A stretch of DNA of 64,000 nt from positions 5,438,360 through 5,502,359 of the forward strand of contig NZ_KI421511.1 of assembly GCF_000473265.1 (NCBI RefSeq), in the 5' to 3' direction. Shown here piece by piece: positions 26,459-35,060 of the stretch. Positions within the stretch are counted from its first letter, which is position 1. Each line of letters begins with the position of its first letter. The DNA is from Amycolatopsis thermoflava N1165. Lineage in GTDB: Bacteria; Actinomycetota; Actinomycetes; Mycobacteriales; Pseudonocardiaceae. A model generated the notes under the pieces. The model ran no database searches. It was not told where the DNA came from and was given only the letters and a program-made list of their open reading frames with translations. A program made the translations under genes and the position numbers.

Positions 26459-27381
26459 GCCGTCCCCTTCCGCGTCCGAGGATCGATGAGCAGGACGACG
26501 ACATCTGCCACCAGGTTGAGCAGGACGTAGAAGGCGGCGACGACGATGATGATCGCCTGCACCACAGCGAAATCCCGCGCCTGTACGGCCGACACCACGA
26601 GGTTGCCGATCCCCGGCCAGGAGAACACCGTCTCCACGACCAGGCTGCCGCCGATCAGGTAACCGAGTTGCAGGGCAGTCAAGGTGACCGCGGGGCCCAC
26701 CATGTTGCGCAGTCCGTGCCGATAGACGATGCTTCGCTCGCTCAAGCCCCGGGCTCGCATCGCTTCGACGAAGTTCTTCCCCATCACGTCGAGCAGTTGT
26801 CCCCGGAAGATGCGGAATTGGATCGGCACGATCGGGATAGCCATCGCGAGCATCGGAAGCACCAACGCGGCCGGTTCGTTGAAGCCGAAGCTCGGCAGCA
26901 GTGGAACCTGCACAGACAGGAGCAAGATCAGCATCAGGGCGAGCCAGAAGTTCGGCATGCCCTGGAAGACTCCAACTGAACGACGCAGCGCGCGGTCCGC
27001 CACGCCTTCCCGGTGCCGCACGCTGAAGATCGCCAGGACCAGCGAGATCGCCGACGCCAGGAGCAGCGCGGAGAGAACCAGTACCAGGGTGTTCGGCAGG
27101 GACTCCATAACAACCGTCATGGCGTTCTCGTTGGACCGGTATGAAACACCGAAATCACCGGTGACGAGGTTGACCAGGAAATTGCCGAACCTCGGAAGTA
27201 CCGGCTGGTCGTACCCTAGCTGGGCGTTGAGCGCGGCACGCTGGTCGGCGGTCATGAACGGGCCACCGAGAACGTCCGACGGCTTGCCGATCAGGTTCGT
27301 CAGGGCGAAGGAAATCGCCACCGCGCCGAACAAAACGATCAGGCTCTGCCCAAGCCTGCTACCGACGTATCTGTACAACAT
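26455..27381 (-). CDS. Oligopeptide-type ABC transporter permease (DppB-like)
   Basis: 308 residues. The first helix 'SLIVLFGAVAISFALTNL', extracytoplasmic 'LNAQLGYDQPVLPRFGNFL', and EAA-type coupling loop 'NFVEAMRARGLSERSIVYRH' with 'PAVTLTALQLGYLIGGSLVV' are typical of DppB. The ATG at 27381 has GGAGGTCAG just upstream. The reading further upstream lacks family similarity and was excluded. It pairs with the DppC-like permease. The solute-binding lipoprotein gene precedes it. Confidence 0.93.
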   Translation of the reverse strand: MLYRYVGSRLGQSLIVLFGAVAISFALTNLIGKPSDVLGGPFMTADQRAALNAQLGYDQPVLPRFGNFLVNLVTGDFGVSYRSNENAMTVVMESLPNTLVLVLSALLLASAISLVLAIFSVRHREGVADRALRRSVGVFQGMPNFWLALMLILLLSVQVPLLPSFGFNEPAALVLPMLAMAIPIVPIQFRIFRGQLLDVMGKNFVEAMRARGLSERSIVYRHGLRNMVGPAVTLTALQLGYLIGGSLVVETVFSWPGIGNLVVSAVQARDFAVVQAIIIVVAAFYVLLNLVADVVVLLIDPRTRKGTA

Positions 27382-27406
27382 CTGACCTCCTAGCCGGTCA
27401 CAGGTT

Positions 27407-29029
27407 TCAGGCGCTGAGGTACACCTCGCCCAGTCGCGGCAGGAACCCGTCACGGGGAACGGAGTAACCCTGGACAGCGGACCTGTGCACGTCGATCTCG
27501 GTCACGGTGTAGAGCGGGATCATGGGCAGTTGCCGGGCGAACAGCTCTTGCATGTCCGCGATCACCTGCAACCGTTCCGGCCCGTCCGGCGTGCTTACCA
27601 TTTTTTCCTTGAGAGGCTTCAACTCCTCGAACCCGGAGACAGTCTCGAAGTACCCGGTGGTGAGGAACAGCGGAGCTCCGTTCAGCCAGCCCATGTCCCC
27701 CATGACCGACTGGTACGGCTTCTGCAGAGTTGTGTCCATGATCTGTTTTGCGATCTCACCGATGGGCTTTTGGGTGACCTTCAGCTCGACACCGATTTTC
27801 TTCACCATGCCGCTTATCGCGAACGCCATCTTGTCGAGACTCGCACCAAGTTCTGGCGCCCAGATTATCTCAGCCTGGACAGGGGAGGACAACCCGCATT
27901 CGGCGATGATTTGCTGTGCTTTTCCGAGGTCGTACGAGTACTTGGTGGCGGGCGCATGATAGCCGTACACCCCCGGGGGAAGAACACTTTCGGCAGGCGT
28001 GCCAACACCGTTCTGGATCGACTTTATCAGTGCGGCTTTGTCGATCGCGTGGGCGACGGCCTGCCGAACCTTGAGGTTGTCCGAAACCGGGCTCTTCAGG
28101 AAGAAGATGACTTCGCTTTGCGACCAGGTCGGCGCCTCTTGGACCACCAGGTTCCGATCGGAGCGCAGCGCCACCGCATCAGCTGGCGCGACCTTGGCAA
28201 CCAGGTCGATGCTGCCGGATCGCAGGGCGGAAGCACGGGCCGACGCATCAGGGATGATCAGGAACTGGACCTCCTGCACGTACGGCCCCGGGCCGCGGTA
28301 GTCCGGGTTGGCGGTGAGGACGATCGATTTCGCTGCCGTGTAACTGACGAACCTGAAGGGGCCAGTTCCGACCGCTGTCGCCTTGACGACGTCGACCCCC
28401 TGGGCGACGAGCTTCGGCGAGATGATGCCGACCAATGTGGCGTTCCGCGCCATATCCGGTGCAGGTTTAGGCGACTTGACGCGGAAGACGGCGGGGTCGG
28501 AGTCGTCGAAGACCGCATCGGCCGGGATCAGCAGCGAAAGACCGGCGTCCTCCCGGCTGTAGTACTCGAACGTCTTCCGCACGGCCGTCGAGTTCAGCAC
28601 CTCGCCGTCATGGAACTTGACGCCTTCCCTGAGCCGGAACGTCCACTCGCGAGCATCAGGGGAGGATTCGTAACTTTCCGCCAGCAGTCCTTCCACGTCA
28701 GAGGTCCCTTGCTTGAAACGCAGCAGCCCCTCGTACACGTGGTTGGAGAGCACCGAGAGGGTCGCACCGTCGAAGGCGACCGACGGGTCGAGGCTCGATG
28801 GATCCGCCGGGTGCCCGACACGGAGCACGCCGGTCGGGGTTGCCGGCGGGCTGCCCTGCCCGCCACCCGAAGACTGCTGACTACCGATGGAACAACCGGA
28901 CAAGACGGGAAGACCCACGACCAGACCCGCCCCCGCGCCGATCCCCCAGCGCAACGCCTCTCGCCTGCCGATGCCACGCCGTTTTGCTGCGAGAGCCGGC
29001 GGAGCGGTACGAGATGCGGAATTGCTCAT
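27407..29029 (-). CDS. ABC transporter substrate-binding lipoprotein (family 5)
   Basis: 540 residues. The N-terminus has twin arginines ('GRREALRWG', residues 21-29), a hydrophobic stretch and lipobox 'LSGC' (Cys46), suggesting Tat export and lipid anchoring on the outer face of the membrane. A Ser/Gly-rich linker follows, then the SBP family 5 fold ('GVLRVGHPADPSSLDPS', 'VYEGLLRF', 'WTFRLREGVKFHDGEVL', 'VRQAVAHAIDKAALI'). It captures the oligopeptide-like or other solute. It is the first gene of the importer operon. Its specificity probably matches the acylated D-amino-acid or amino-sugar enzymes downstream. Confidence 0.93.
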   Translation of the reverse strand: MSNSASRTAPPALAAKRRGIGRREALRWGIGAGAGLVVGLPVLSGCSIGSQQSSGGGQGSPPATPTGVLRVGHPADPSSLDPSVAFDGATLSVLSNHVYEGLLRFKQGTSDVEGLLAESYESSPDAREWTFRLREGVKFHDGEVLNSTAVRKTFEYYSREDAGLSLLIPADAVFDDSDPAVFRVKSPKPAPDMARNATLVGIISPKLVAQGVDVVKATAVGTGPFRFVSYTAAKSIVLTANPDYRGPGPYVQEVQFLIIPDASARASALRSGSIDLVAKVAPADAVALRSDRNLVVQEAPTWSQSEVIFFLKSPVSDNLKVRQAVAHAIDKAALIKSIQNGVGTPAESVLPPGVYGYHAPATKYSYDLGKAQQIIAECGLSSPVQAEIIWAPELGASLDKMAFAISGMVKKIGVELKVTQKPIGEIAKQIMDTTLQKPYQSVMGDMGWLNGAPLFLTTGYFETVSGFEELKPLKEKMVSTPDGPERLQVIADMQELFARQLPMIPLYTVTEIDVHRSAVQGYSVPRDGFLPRLGEVYLSA

Positions 29030-29438
29030 GATGTCTCCTCTGAACCGTGGTCAATGCCCCCGGGAGCGCAGTGTCGCCAACAAGCTCGGTTCTACTGGGT
29101 GAGATTGCTGTTTCAAACAAGGTACCCCACGGGTTGGCGTCCAACAAGAAGCGGAACCTGGGCACAGCACGCGACCGGCGCGAAGCTCCAGGTCACTTAC
29201 CGCTAACGGTGGACAACGGCTGGACCAGTCGTTTTCCTGTCCGCACGCACCGCGGCGAGGCGGTGATTGTGGTGCACCGTAGGCCATCCGGGGCGGTAGC
29301 GGTTCTCGCCATTATGAAACTGTTGTATCGTTGTCCGGAACCAGCGGGCGTCGCGCCGGCAGCGGTGACGATTCGCCTGGCCGGCCGAGCCCCACAGCAA
29401 GCGCGGCGCCGCCCGCCCGTTCGAGCAAGGAGCCGACA
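29030..29438. other. 409-bp divergent intergenic region
   Basis: No convincing gene is present. It separates the solute-binding protein (minus) from the zinc dehydrogenase (plus) and should hold both promoters. Isolated half-sites resembling the IclR box occur (GTTTCA in the ~29119 area and TGAAAC near 29316), but no full palindrome was found. An in-frame extension of the dehydrogenase to 29331 is low-complexity and lacks family similarity. Confidence 0.5.
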
Positions 29439-30530
29439 GTGGACGTTCTCGCCCCCGTGTTGAGACACCCCAATGAGCCACAGAACGTCGAACTCGTTGC
29501 ACTCGGCGAACCTCGGACTGGTGAGGTGCTCGTGCGGATGGTCGCGGCCGGGGTTTGCCACAGCTGTCTCAGCGTCGAAAAGGGGGCTTACCCGGACGTG
29601 CCCCTGCCCATGATCCTCGGCGACGAAGGCGCCGGCGTCGTCGAAGCCGTGGGACCAGGATGTGACTCACTGCAACCCGGCGATCACGTCATCCTCTCCT
29701 GGGCCCCGGTGTGCGGTCGATGTCGTTCATGCGCAGCCGGGCTTCCCGCCCTGTGCCCGAACACCTCCCCGTTCCAGATGCGGGACGGGACCACCCGCTT
29801 CGAAGCCGGCGGCACCCCCATCCAGCACTTCGGCCCCTCCACGTACAGCTCGTACGTGGTGGTGGACGCGACCGCTGCGGTCAAGATCCGCGCCGACATG
29901 CCGCTCGACAAGGCAGCGCTCATCGGCTGCGCCGTGACAACGGGCGTCGGAGCGGTGTTGAACACCGCCCAAGTACGGCCTGGCCAGAGTGTCGTCGTCT
30001 TCGGGTGCGGGGGCATCGGCCTGAACGCCGTGCAGGGGGCTGCGCTCGCAGGAGCTCAACCGGTGATCGCTGTCGACCTCGCCGAGCACAAGCTGGAAGC
30101 CTCCAAAGTCCTCGGCGCAGAGGTTCAGATCAACGCGCAGCAAACGGACCCGATCAATGAAGTCCTCGCCCACTCGGCCGGCGGAGTCGATTGCGCAGTG
30201 GTGGCGGTCGGCTCGACGCAGGTCATGGAACAGGCGCTGGCGGTTCTCCGGCCACGGGGCGTGTGCGTCCTCGTAGGTGCGCCCCGTCCTGGTGACCTGG
30301 TCCGCGTCGACCCCGGGCTGCTCACCTCGGGCGAGCGGCGGATCGTCGGGTCGAAATACGGCTCGTCAAACCCGCACGAAGCGTTCCCCGAACTGGTCGA
30401 GCTCTACCTGGCGGGCAAGTTGAAACTCGACGAGCTGATCGGTCACCGCTACCGCCTCGACCAGATCAACGAGGCCTCCGCAGCGCTCGACGAGGGCCGG
30501 GACCTCCGCGGGCTCATCGTCTTCGACTGA
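29439..30530 (+). CDS. Zinc-type alcohol dehydrogenase (MDR family)
   Basis: 363 residues from a GTG with AAGGAG at 29427-29432. The four-Cys structural zinc lobe is intact ('CGRCRSCAAGLPALC'). Catalytic zinc ligands Cys40 ('GVCHSC') and the later Cys of 'LIGCAVTTG' are kept, but the usual His of 'GHE' is Asp62 ('ILGDEGAGVV'). The NAD-binding motif is 'VVFGCGGIGLNAVQG'. It resembles class III or mycothiol-type alcohol dehydrogenases and would interconvert an alcohol and an aldehyde. It could serve the catabolic cluster, or the sugar operon that begins 67 bp downstream. The ligand change may alter zinc coordination or reflect a subfamily. Confidence 0.88.
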   Translation: MDVLAPVLRHPNEPQNVELVALGEPRTGEVLVRMVAAGVCHSCLSVEKGAYPDVPLPMILGDEGAGVVEAVGPGCDSLQPGDHVILSWAPVCGRCRSCAAGLPALCPNTSPFQMRDGTTRFEAGGTPIQHFGPSTYSSYVVVDATAAVKIRADMPLDKAALIGCAVTTGVGAVLNTAQVRPGQSVVVFGCGGIGLNAVQGAALAGAQPVIAVDLAEHKLEASKVLGAEVQINAQQTDPINEVLAHSAGGVDCAVVAVGSTQVMEQALAVLRPRGVCVLVGAPRPGDLVRVDPGLLTSGERRIVGSKYGSSNPHEAFPELVELYLAGKLKLDELIGHRYRLDQINEASAALDEGRDLRGLIVFD

Positions 30531-30597
30531 CTCTGCGGGCCCGCAGCGTAACTCGCTCTCTGGGAGCGCCGCGGCGACGGTTGATAGCAACGTAGGT

Positions 30598-31656
30598 GTG
30601 ACTGAACGGTCTGCACATACGAGAAAAGAGCCGTTGCCGACGCGAACAGGGGGTGGCCATGCGGCCACCCTCCTGAACCGCCAGGTCCTGGTGACCGGTG
30701 CCGACGGATTCATCGGGAGCCATCTGGTCGAGCGCCTCCTCGCCGAAGGCGCGGACGTCCGTGCGTTGTGCGTGTACAACTCGAACGGGTCGTACGGCTG
30801 GCTGGACGAGCTCGACCAGGACCTCGCGGAGCGACTGGACCTCCGGCTCGGCGACATCCGGGACGGGCGGTTCGTGCACGAAATCGTCGAAGGCATCGAC
30901 ATCGTGTTCCACCTCGCCGCTCTGATCGCCATCCCATACAGCTACCAGGCCCCGGCCTCTTTCGTTGAGACGAACGTGACCGGCACCCTCAACGTTCTGG
31001 AAGCGGCCAGGGCTCTTGGCGGCGTGACGGTTGTGAACACCTCGACCAGCGAGGTCTACGGAACCCCCAGTACGGTGCCCATCCGGGAGTCTCACCCGCT
31101 GCGGGCTCAGTCGCCTTATGCGGCATCGAAGATCGCTGCGGACCAGCTCTGCGAAGCGTACGCGCGGTCATTCGACCTCGACGTCCGGACCCTGCGCCCG
31201 TTCAACACCTTCGGCCCCCGGCAATCGGCGCGCGCGATCATCCCCACCATCCTCGGGCAGTTGCTCGCCGGACACACGCGAGTACGGCTGGGTAGCCTCA
31301 CCCCCCGGCGCGACTTCACCTACGTCTCCGACACGGTCGACGGCTTCGTCCGGATGGGCCTCGCCGATCTTGCTCCAGGCACCTTGGTCCAGCTCGGCAC
31401 CGGAGAAGACATATCCATCGGTGAGCTCTTCGACGTCTGTTGCCGGGTCACGGGCGCCGACGCGGTCCCGGAAACTCAATCGATACGCGTCCGGCCCAGA
31501 GCCAGCGAGGTCGAGATCTTGCGATCTGATCCCGGGAACGCACAGTCGGTACTCGGTTGGCGGGCCGAAACCGCGCTGATGGACGGCATCAAGAGAACAG
31601 CCGCGTGGCTGCAGCCGAGAACCGATCCCCACCGCGCCGTGAGGTACGCCAGATGA
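30598..31656 (+). CDS. legB: LegB-like sugar-nucleotide 4,6-dehydratase
   Basis: 352 residues of the extended SDR family. The Rossmann motif is 'VLVTGADGFIGSHLVERLL', followed by 'FHLAALIAIPYSYQAP', 'NTSTSEVYGTPS' and catalytic 'SPYAASKIAADQL'. 'RPFNTFGPRQSARAIIP' and 'RDFTYVSDTVDGF' are very close to LegB, which makes the 4-keto-6-deoxy intermediate from UDP- or GDP-GlcNAc. About 27 residues precede the fold and the GTG ribosome site is weak, so the true start could be slightly downstream. It is first of four plus-strand genes coupled by ATGA overlaps. Confidence 0.85.
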   Translation: MTERSAHTRKEPLPTRTGGGHAATLLNRQVLVTGADGFIGSHLVERLLAEGADVRALCVYNSNGSYGWLDELDQDLAERLDLRLGDIRDGRFVHEIVEGIDIVFHLAALIAIPYSYQAPASFVETNVTGTLNVLEAARALGGVTVVNTSTSEVYGTPSTVPIRESHPLRAQSPYAASKIAADQLCEAYARSFDLDVRTLRPFNTFGPRQSARAIIPTILGQLLAGHTRVRLGSLTPRRDFTYVSDTVDGFVRMGLADLAPGTLVQLGTGEDISIGELFDVCCRVTGADAVPETQSIRVRPRASEVEILRSDPGNAQSVLGWRAETALMDGIKRTAAWLQPRTDPHRAVRYAR

Positions 31657-32795
31657 CCGGTCAAGCAAATCGAATTCCCCTGGCGGAACCCGAACTCTCC
31701 GGCAACGAGAAGCGTTACGTACAGGAATGCCTCGACACGGGTTACGTGTCGTCGGTGGGACCGTTCGTGAACCGGTTCGAGCGCGAGTTCGCGGAGAGCA
31801 TCGGTGGGGCGCATACGGTGGCGTGCGCGAGTGGCACCGCGGCACTCCACGTAGCGCTCAGGCTGGCCGGAGCGGGCACTGGCTCGCTGGTCGCCGTGTC
31901 GACGCTCACCTTCATCGCCTCGGCGAACGCCGCCGCGTACACCGGTGCAGATCTGTGGCTCGTCGACAGCGAGCCACGCACCTGGAACATGAACACCCAC
32001 CTACTCCACGACGAGGTCGTGCGAGCCGCACGAGCAGGCCGTCGGTTCCCCGACGTCGTCGAGGTGGTCCACCTTCTCGGCCATCCCGCTGACATCGAGC
32101 CGCTCCTGGACCTCCGCGAACGGTTCGGCGTGCGCATCGTCGAGGACGCCGCCGAGGCGCTGGGGGCGGGATGGAGCACAGGACCGCTGGCTGGCCGACA
32201 TGTCGGCACCGTCGGTGACTACGGCTGCTTCTCCTTCAACGGCAACAAGATGATTACTTCCGGCGGCGGTGGCATGATCGCCGCCACTGACGAGCGTGCC
32301 GCGGCGAAAGCACGGCACCTCACCACGCAAGCGCGGTCACCCGAACGCGGCTACTGGCACGACGAAGTGGGCTACAACTACCGGATGACCAATGTCGCTG
32401 CAGCGATCGGTCTGGCTCAGCTGGAGCAGCTCCCGAAGAAGCTCTCGGCGAAGCAACGAATTGCCGCGCGCTACAACGCGCGTCTCGAGCAGCTAGCCGT
32501 GGAGCGTTGCCCGCACGAACCATGGGCGACCCCATCCCACTGGATCTATTCGATCCTCACAAGCGATCCCGATCCGCTGATCGACGCCCTCGCCAAGAAG
32601 AACATCGAAGCGCGGCGCCTGTGGCCACCAGTTCATCGGCAGCCTCCGTACCTCTCGTCGCACCAGGTGGGCCGGGGTGTCGCGGATTCCTTGTACCAGC
32701 GGGCCGTCTCCCTGCCCAGCTCGGTGCATTTGAGCGAGATCGACCAGGACCGCGTTCTCCACGAGGTCATCCAGACCATCAACCGAGGCCGATGA
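31653..32795 (+). CDS. legC: LegC-like sugar 4-aminotransferase (DegT/DnrJ/EryC1)
   Basis: 380 residues. Typical start 'IPLAEPELSGNEKRYVQECL' and 'GYVSSVGPFVNRFEREFA', with 'ACASGTAALHVALRLAG' binding PLP phosphate. The PLP lysine is in 'SFNGNKMITSGGGG', and 'VGYNYRMTNVAAAIGLAQLE' follows. This group (LegC, PglE, PseC relatives) transfers an amino group to C4 of the 4-keto-6-deoxy sugar made by LegB. The ATG overlaps the legB stop and the stop overlaps legG (ATGA at both ends). Confidence 0.88.
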   Translation: MTGQANRIPLAEPELSGNEKRYVQECLDTGYVSSVGPFVNRFEREFAESIGGAHTVACASGTAALHVALRLAGAGTGSLVAVSTLTFIASANAAAYTGADLWLVDSEPRTWNMNTHLLHDEVVRAARAGRRFPDVVEVVHLLGHPADIEPLLDLRERFGVRIVEDAAEALGAGWSTGPLAGRHVGTVGDYGCFSFNGNKMITSGGGGMIAATDERAAAKARHLTTQARSPERGYWHDEVGYNYRMTNVAAAIGLAQLEQLPKKLSAKQRIAARYNARLEQLAVERCPHEPWATPSHWIYSILTSDPDPLIDALAKKNIEARRLWPPVHRQPPYLSSHQVGRGVADSLYQRAVSLPSSVHLSEIDQDRVLHEVIQTINRGR

Positions 32796-33970
32796 CTCAG
32801 CTGCGGAAAGTGTGTGCGTTCACCGGATCCCGGGCCGACTACAGTCCGATGATCCCCATCTTGGAATGCCTGGACACCGATCCCGAGATCGACTTGGTGT
32901 TACTGGTGTCCGGCGGTCACCTGGTGCCAGACCAGGGAAAGACTGTTGACGAAGTCCGCGAAGACGGCTTCACGATCGCCGACGAGATCGATGTCGTGCT
33001 GTCCGGAGACCACCCCGCCGCCATGGCGAAGTCACTCGGCCTGGGAGTGATCGGGATGTCCGACGCACTGCGCAGGATCAGGCCTGACGTGCTGCTCGTT
33101 TCCGGCGACAGGTACGAAGCACTCGCCGTCGCGGTGGCAGCACTTCCACAGGACATCGTGATCGCTCACTTCGGTGGCGGTCAGCTCACCTACGGGGTCG
33201 TGGATGAACGTATCCGCCACGCCCTCACGAAGATCGCGCACCTCCATTTCGTGCTGAGTGCGACCGACAAGGGCCGCTTGGTGCGCATGGGCGAAGATCC
33301 AGCCCACGTGCATGTCGTCGGCGGCGCTCTTCTCCGCGGGCACGTCACCGGCCGAACCTTGGGCCGGGCCGAACTCGCGCAGCAATTGGGTATCTCACTC
33401 GGGCCACCGGTCTTCACCATCACCTACCACCCGGTCACGAGTGACCAACTCGAATCCGCCAAAGGGCTCGCGGCGATGCTGGACGCTCTGGATTCCCATC
33501 CCGATGCCACGCTCGTGTTCACCGCACCCAACGTCGACCGCGGTGGGCAGCAGATTCTCCTCCAGATCCGGGATTACGTGTGGCGGAACGGAAAACGAGC
33601 GCTCTTGGTGCCCTCACTCGGCTGGCGGCGGTACCAAAGCCTCCTGGCCTGCAGTGCCGTCGTGATCGGGAATTCGTCCAGCGGTCTGGTCGACGCACCG
33701 GCCGCCGGAGTCCCGAGCGTCAACATCGGCTCTCGTCAGGAGGGGCGCGATCGGGCAGCTTCGGTTCTCGACTGCCCACCAGAGCGGGCCGCGATCGCTG
33801 CGGCGATCACCAAAGCCCGTGCCGTCCAGCGCAAGGCGCCACCCGAACCCGGGAGGCCGGCGGACAACGACCTGAGCCGCCTCGTCGCAGCACCGGTGAA
33901 AAGTGCCGATTTCCCTGATTTCCAGAAGAAGCGATTTTACGAGAACGACCTCGGAGGCGTTGACAAATGA
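32792..33970 (+). CDS. legG: LegG/NeuC-like hydrolysing sugar-nucleotide 2-epimerase
   Basis: 392 residues. 'VCAFTGSRADYSPMIPIL' matches the NeuC/LegG N-terminus. 'LVSGDRYEALAVAVAA', 'HFGGGQLTYGVVDERIRHA', 'TKIAHLHFVLS', 'TYHPVTSD' and the phosphate-binding 'VIGNSSSGLVDAPAAGVPSV' are conserved. These enzymes invert C2 and remove the nucleotide to give the free ManNAc-type sugar used by nonulosonate synthases. No synthase gene follows here, so the free sugar must go to an unlinked synthase or another route. Coupled at both ends by ATGA overlaps. Confidence 0.88.
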   Translation: MTQLRKVCAFTGSRADYSPMIPILECLDTDPEIDLVLLVSGGHLVPDQGKTVDEVREDGFTIADEIDVVLSGDHPAAMAKSLGLGVIGMSDALRRIRPDVLLVSGDRYEALAVAVAALPQDIVIAHFGGGQLTYGVVDERIRHALTKIAHLHFVLSATDKGRLVRMGEDPAHVHVVGGALLRGHVTGRTLGRAELAQQLGISLGPPVFTITYHPVTSDQLESAKGLAAMLDALDSHPDATLVFTAPNVDRGGQQILLQIRDYVWRNGKRALLVPSLGWRRYQSLLACSAVVIGNSSSGLVDAPAAGVPSVNIGSRQEGRDRAASVLDCPPERAAIAAAITKARAVQRKAPPEPGRPADNDLSRLVAAPVKSADFPDFQKKRFYENDLGGVDK

Positions 33971-35013
33971 CATTGGTGTGTGTGACAGGGGCTGCCGGCC
34001 GGGTGGGTTCGACGCTCGTGCGGAGGCTCAGCACCGGCGGCTACGACGTGCGTGCGGTGGTTCGCCCCGGCAACAAGAAGTTCCCGATGCCGTCCGAGGT
34101 CGAGACGGCCGAGGCCGACCTGACTGACGGCCGTGCGCTCCGAACGGCAGTCGAAGGTGCCGACGTGGTGATCCACCTGGCAGCCCAGATGCCCTTGGGC
34201 GACAGCACGGTCGAGGAGTACTACGACATCAACGTCCTGGGAACGCTGCGCGTCCTGGAGGCGTCAGTCGGCGCAGGCCGCACGGTCCGGCGTTTCATCT
34301 ACGCCAGCACCGACAACACCTACGGTCCGGCGGACCCGAACGTCATGTCACTGACCGAAGAGTCCGAGCAGTTTCCCGGCGACTACTACGGAACTTCAAA
34401 GGTCTTGTGCGAGCACCTCGTCCGCAACTACCGCAAAATCCACGGGCTCCAGTACACAATATTGCGGTACGGATCGGTACTTGCTCCGAACGAGGCGGGG
34501 TCGCTCTTCCGGATGAGCTGGGTGAGAGGTTTCCTCGAAACACACTCGGCGCTCGGGCCGCGGAGCAACCTCTGGCCGCTGTTCAAACTTGCGCACGGCC
34601 TCGCCACCCTGCTGCCCGCGCCGGACCAGGCGGACGACCCGGCCGTCTGCCTCGTCGGGCCGGACGGTGCACCTTGGTCCATCCACCTCACCGACGTCCG
34701 CGACACCGTTGAAGGGACGATCCGGTGCATCGAGTCCCCAGCGGCCGCGAACGAGGGCTTCAACATCGTGGGGCCGCGGGCGACCAGTTTCGCCGAAGGT
34801 GCCAAGGTGATCGCTAAGCACCGCGACACCACCCTCCTCAACGCCCACATGCCGGTTCGGCTGGCGTTCGAGCTGTCGAACGCGAAGGCTGAACGGCTCC
34901 TCGGCTACCGTCCGCGGTACGACTTCGAGTCCACATTGCTCGCCGGCTCCGGCGACACGCGGGCTACGGACTACGTTCCGGTAGGAGCCGGCTGGACCGC
35001 ACCGACATCCTGA
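33967..35013 (+). CDS. NAD-dependent epimerase/dehydratase
   Basis: 348 residues, extended SDR. The Rossmann motif is 'VTGAAGRVGSTLVRRL', with 'VVIHLAAQMPLG', 'RFIYASTDNTYG' and catalytic 'DYYGTSKVLCEHL'. A substrate-domain segment 'WSIHLTDVRDTVEGTIRC' follows. It differs clearly from the LegB-like protein and probably reduces, oxidises or epimerises a sugar. The final ~25 residues are low-complexity. It is the last gene of the plus-strand sugar operon. A perfect 16-bp hairpin starts three bases after its stop. Confidence 0.85.
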   Translation: MTLVCVTGAAGRVGSTLVRRLSTGGYDVRAVVRPGNKKFPMPSEVETAEADLTDGRALRTAVEGADVVIHLAAQMPLGDSTVEEYYDINVLGTLRVLEASVGAGRTVRRFIYASTDNTYGPADPNVMSLTEESEQFPGDYYGTSKVLCEHLVRNYRKIHGLQYTILRYGSVLAPNEAGSLFRMSWVRGFLETHSALGPRSNLWPLFKLAHGLATLLPAPDQADDPAVCLVGPDGAPWSIHLTDVRDTVEGTIRCIESPAAANEGFNIVGPRATSFAEGAKVIAKHRDTTLLNAHMPVRLAFELSNAKAERLLGYRPRYDFESTLLAGSGDTRATDYVPVGAGWTAPTS

Positions 35014-35016
35014 GCA

Positions 35017-35060
35017 GATGGGGCATCGGCACGGGCGCTTGCCGGTGCCGATGCCCCATC
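35017..35060. terminator. Bidirectional terminator between convergent sugar operons
   Basis: A perfect 16-bp stem, GATGGGGCATCGGCAC (35017-35032) with its exact complement (35045-35060), encloses a 12-base loop. It lies between the converging stops at 35013 and 35059, in the position expected to end both transcripts. No long T-run follows on either strand, which is usual in high-GC actinomycetes. Confidence 0.8.

Noticed and set aside
29331-29438. N-terminal extension of the zinc dehydrogenase
   Set aside because: Ser/Pro/Arg-rich and unlike the family. GTG at 29439 has AAGGAG at the right distance.
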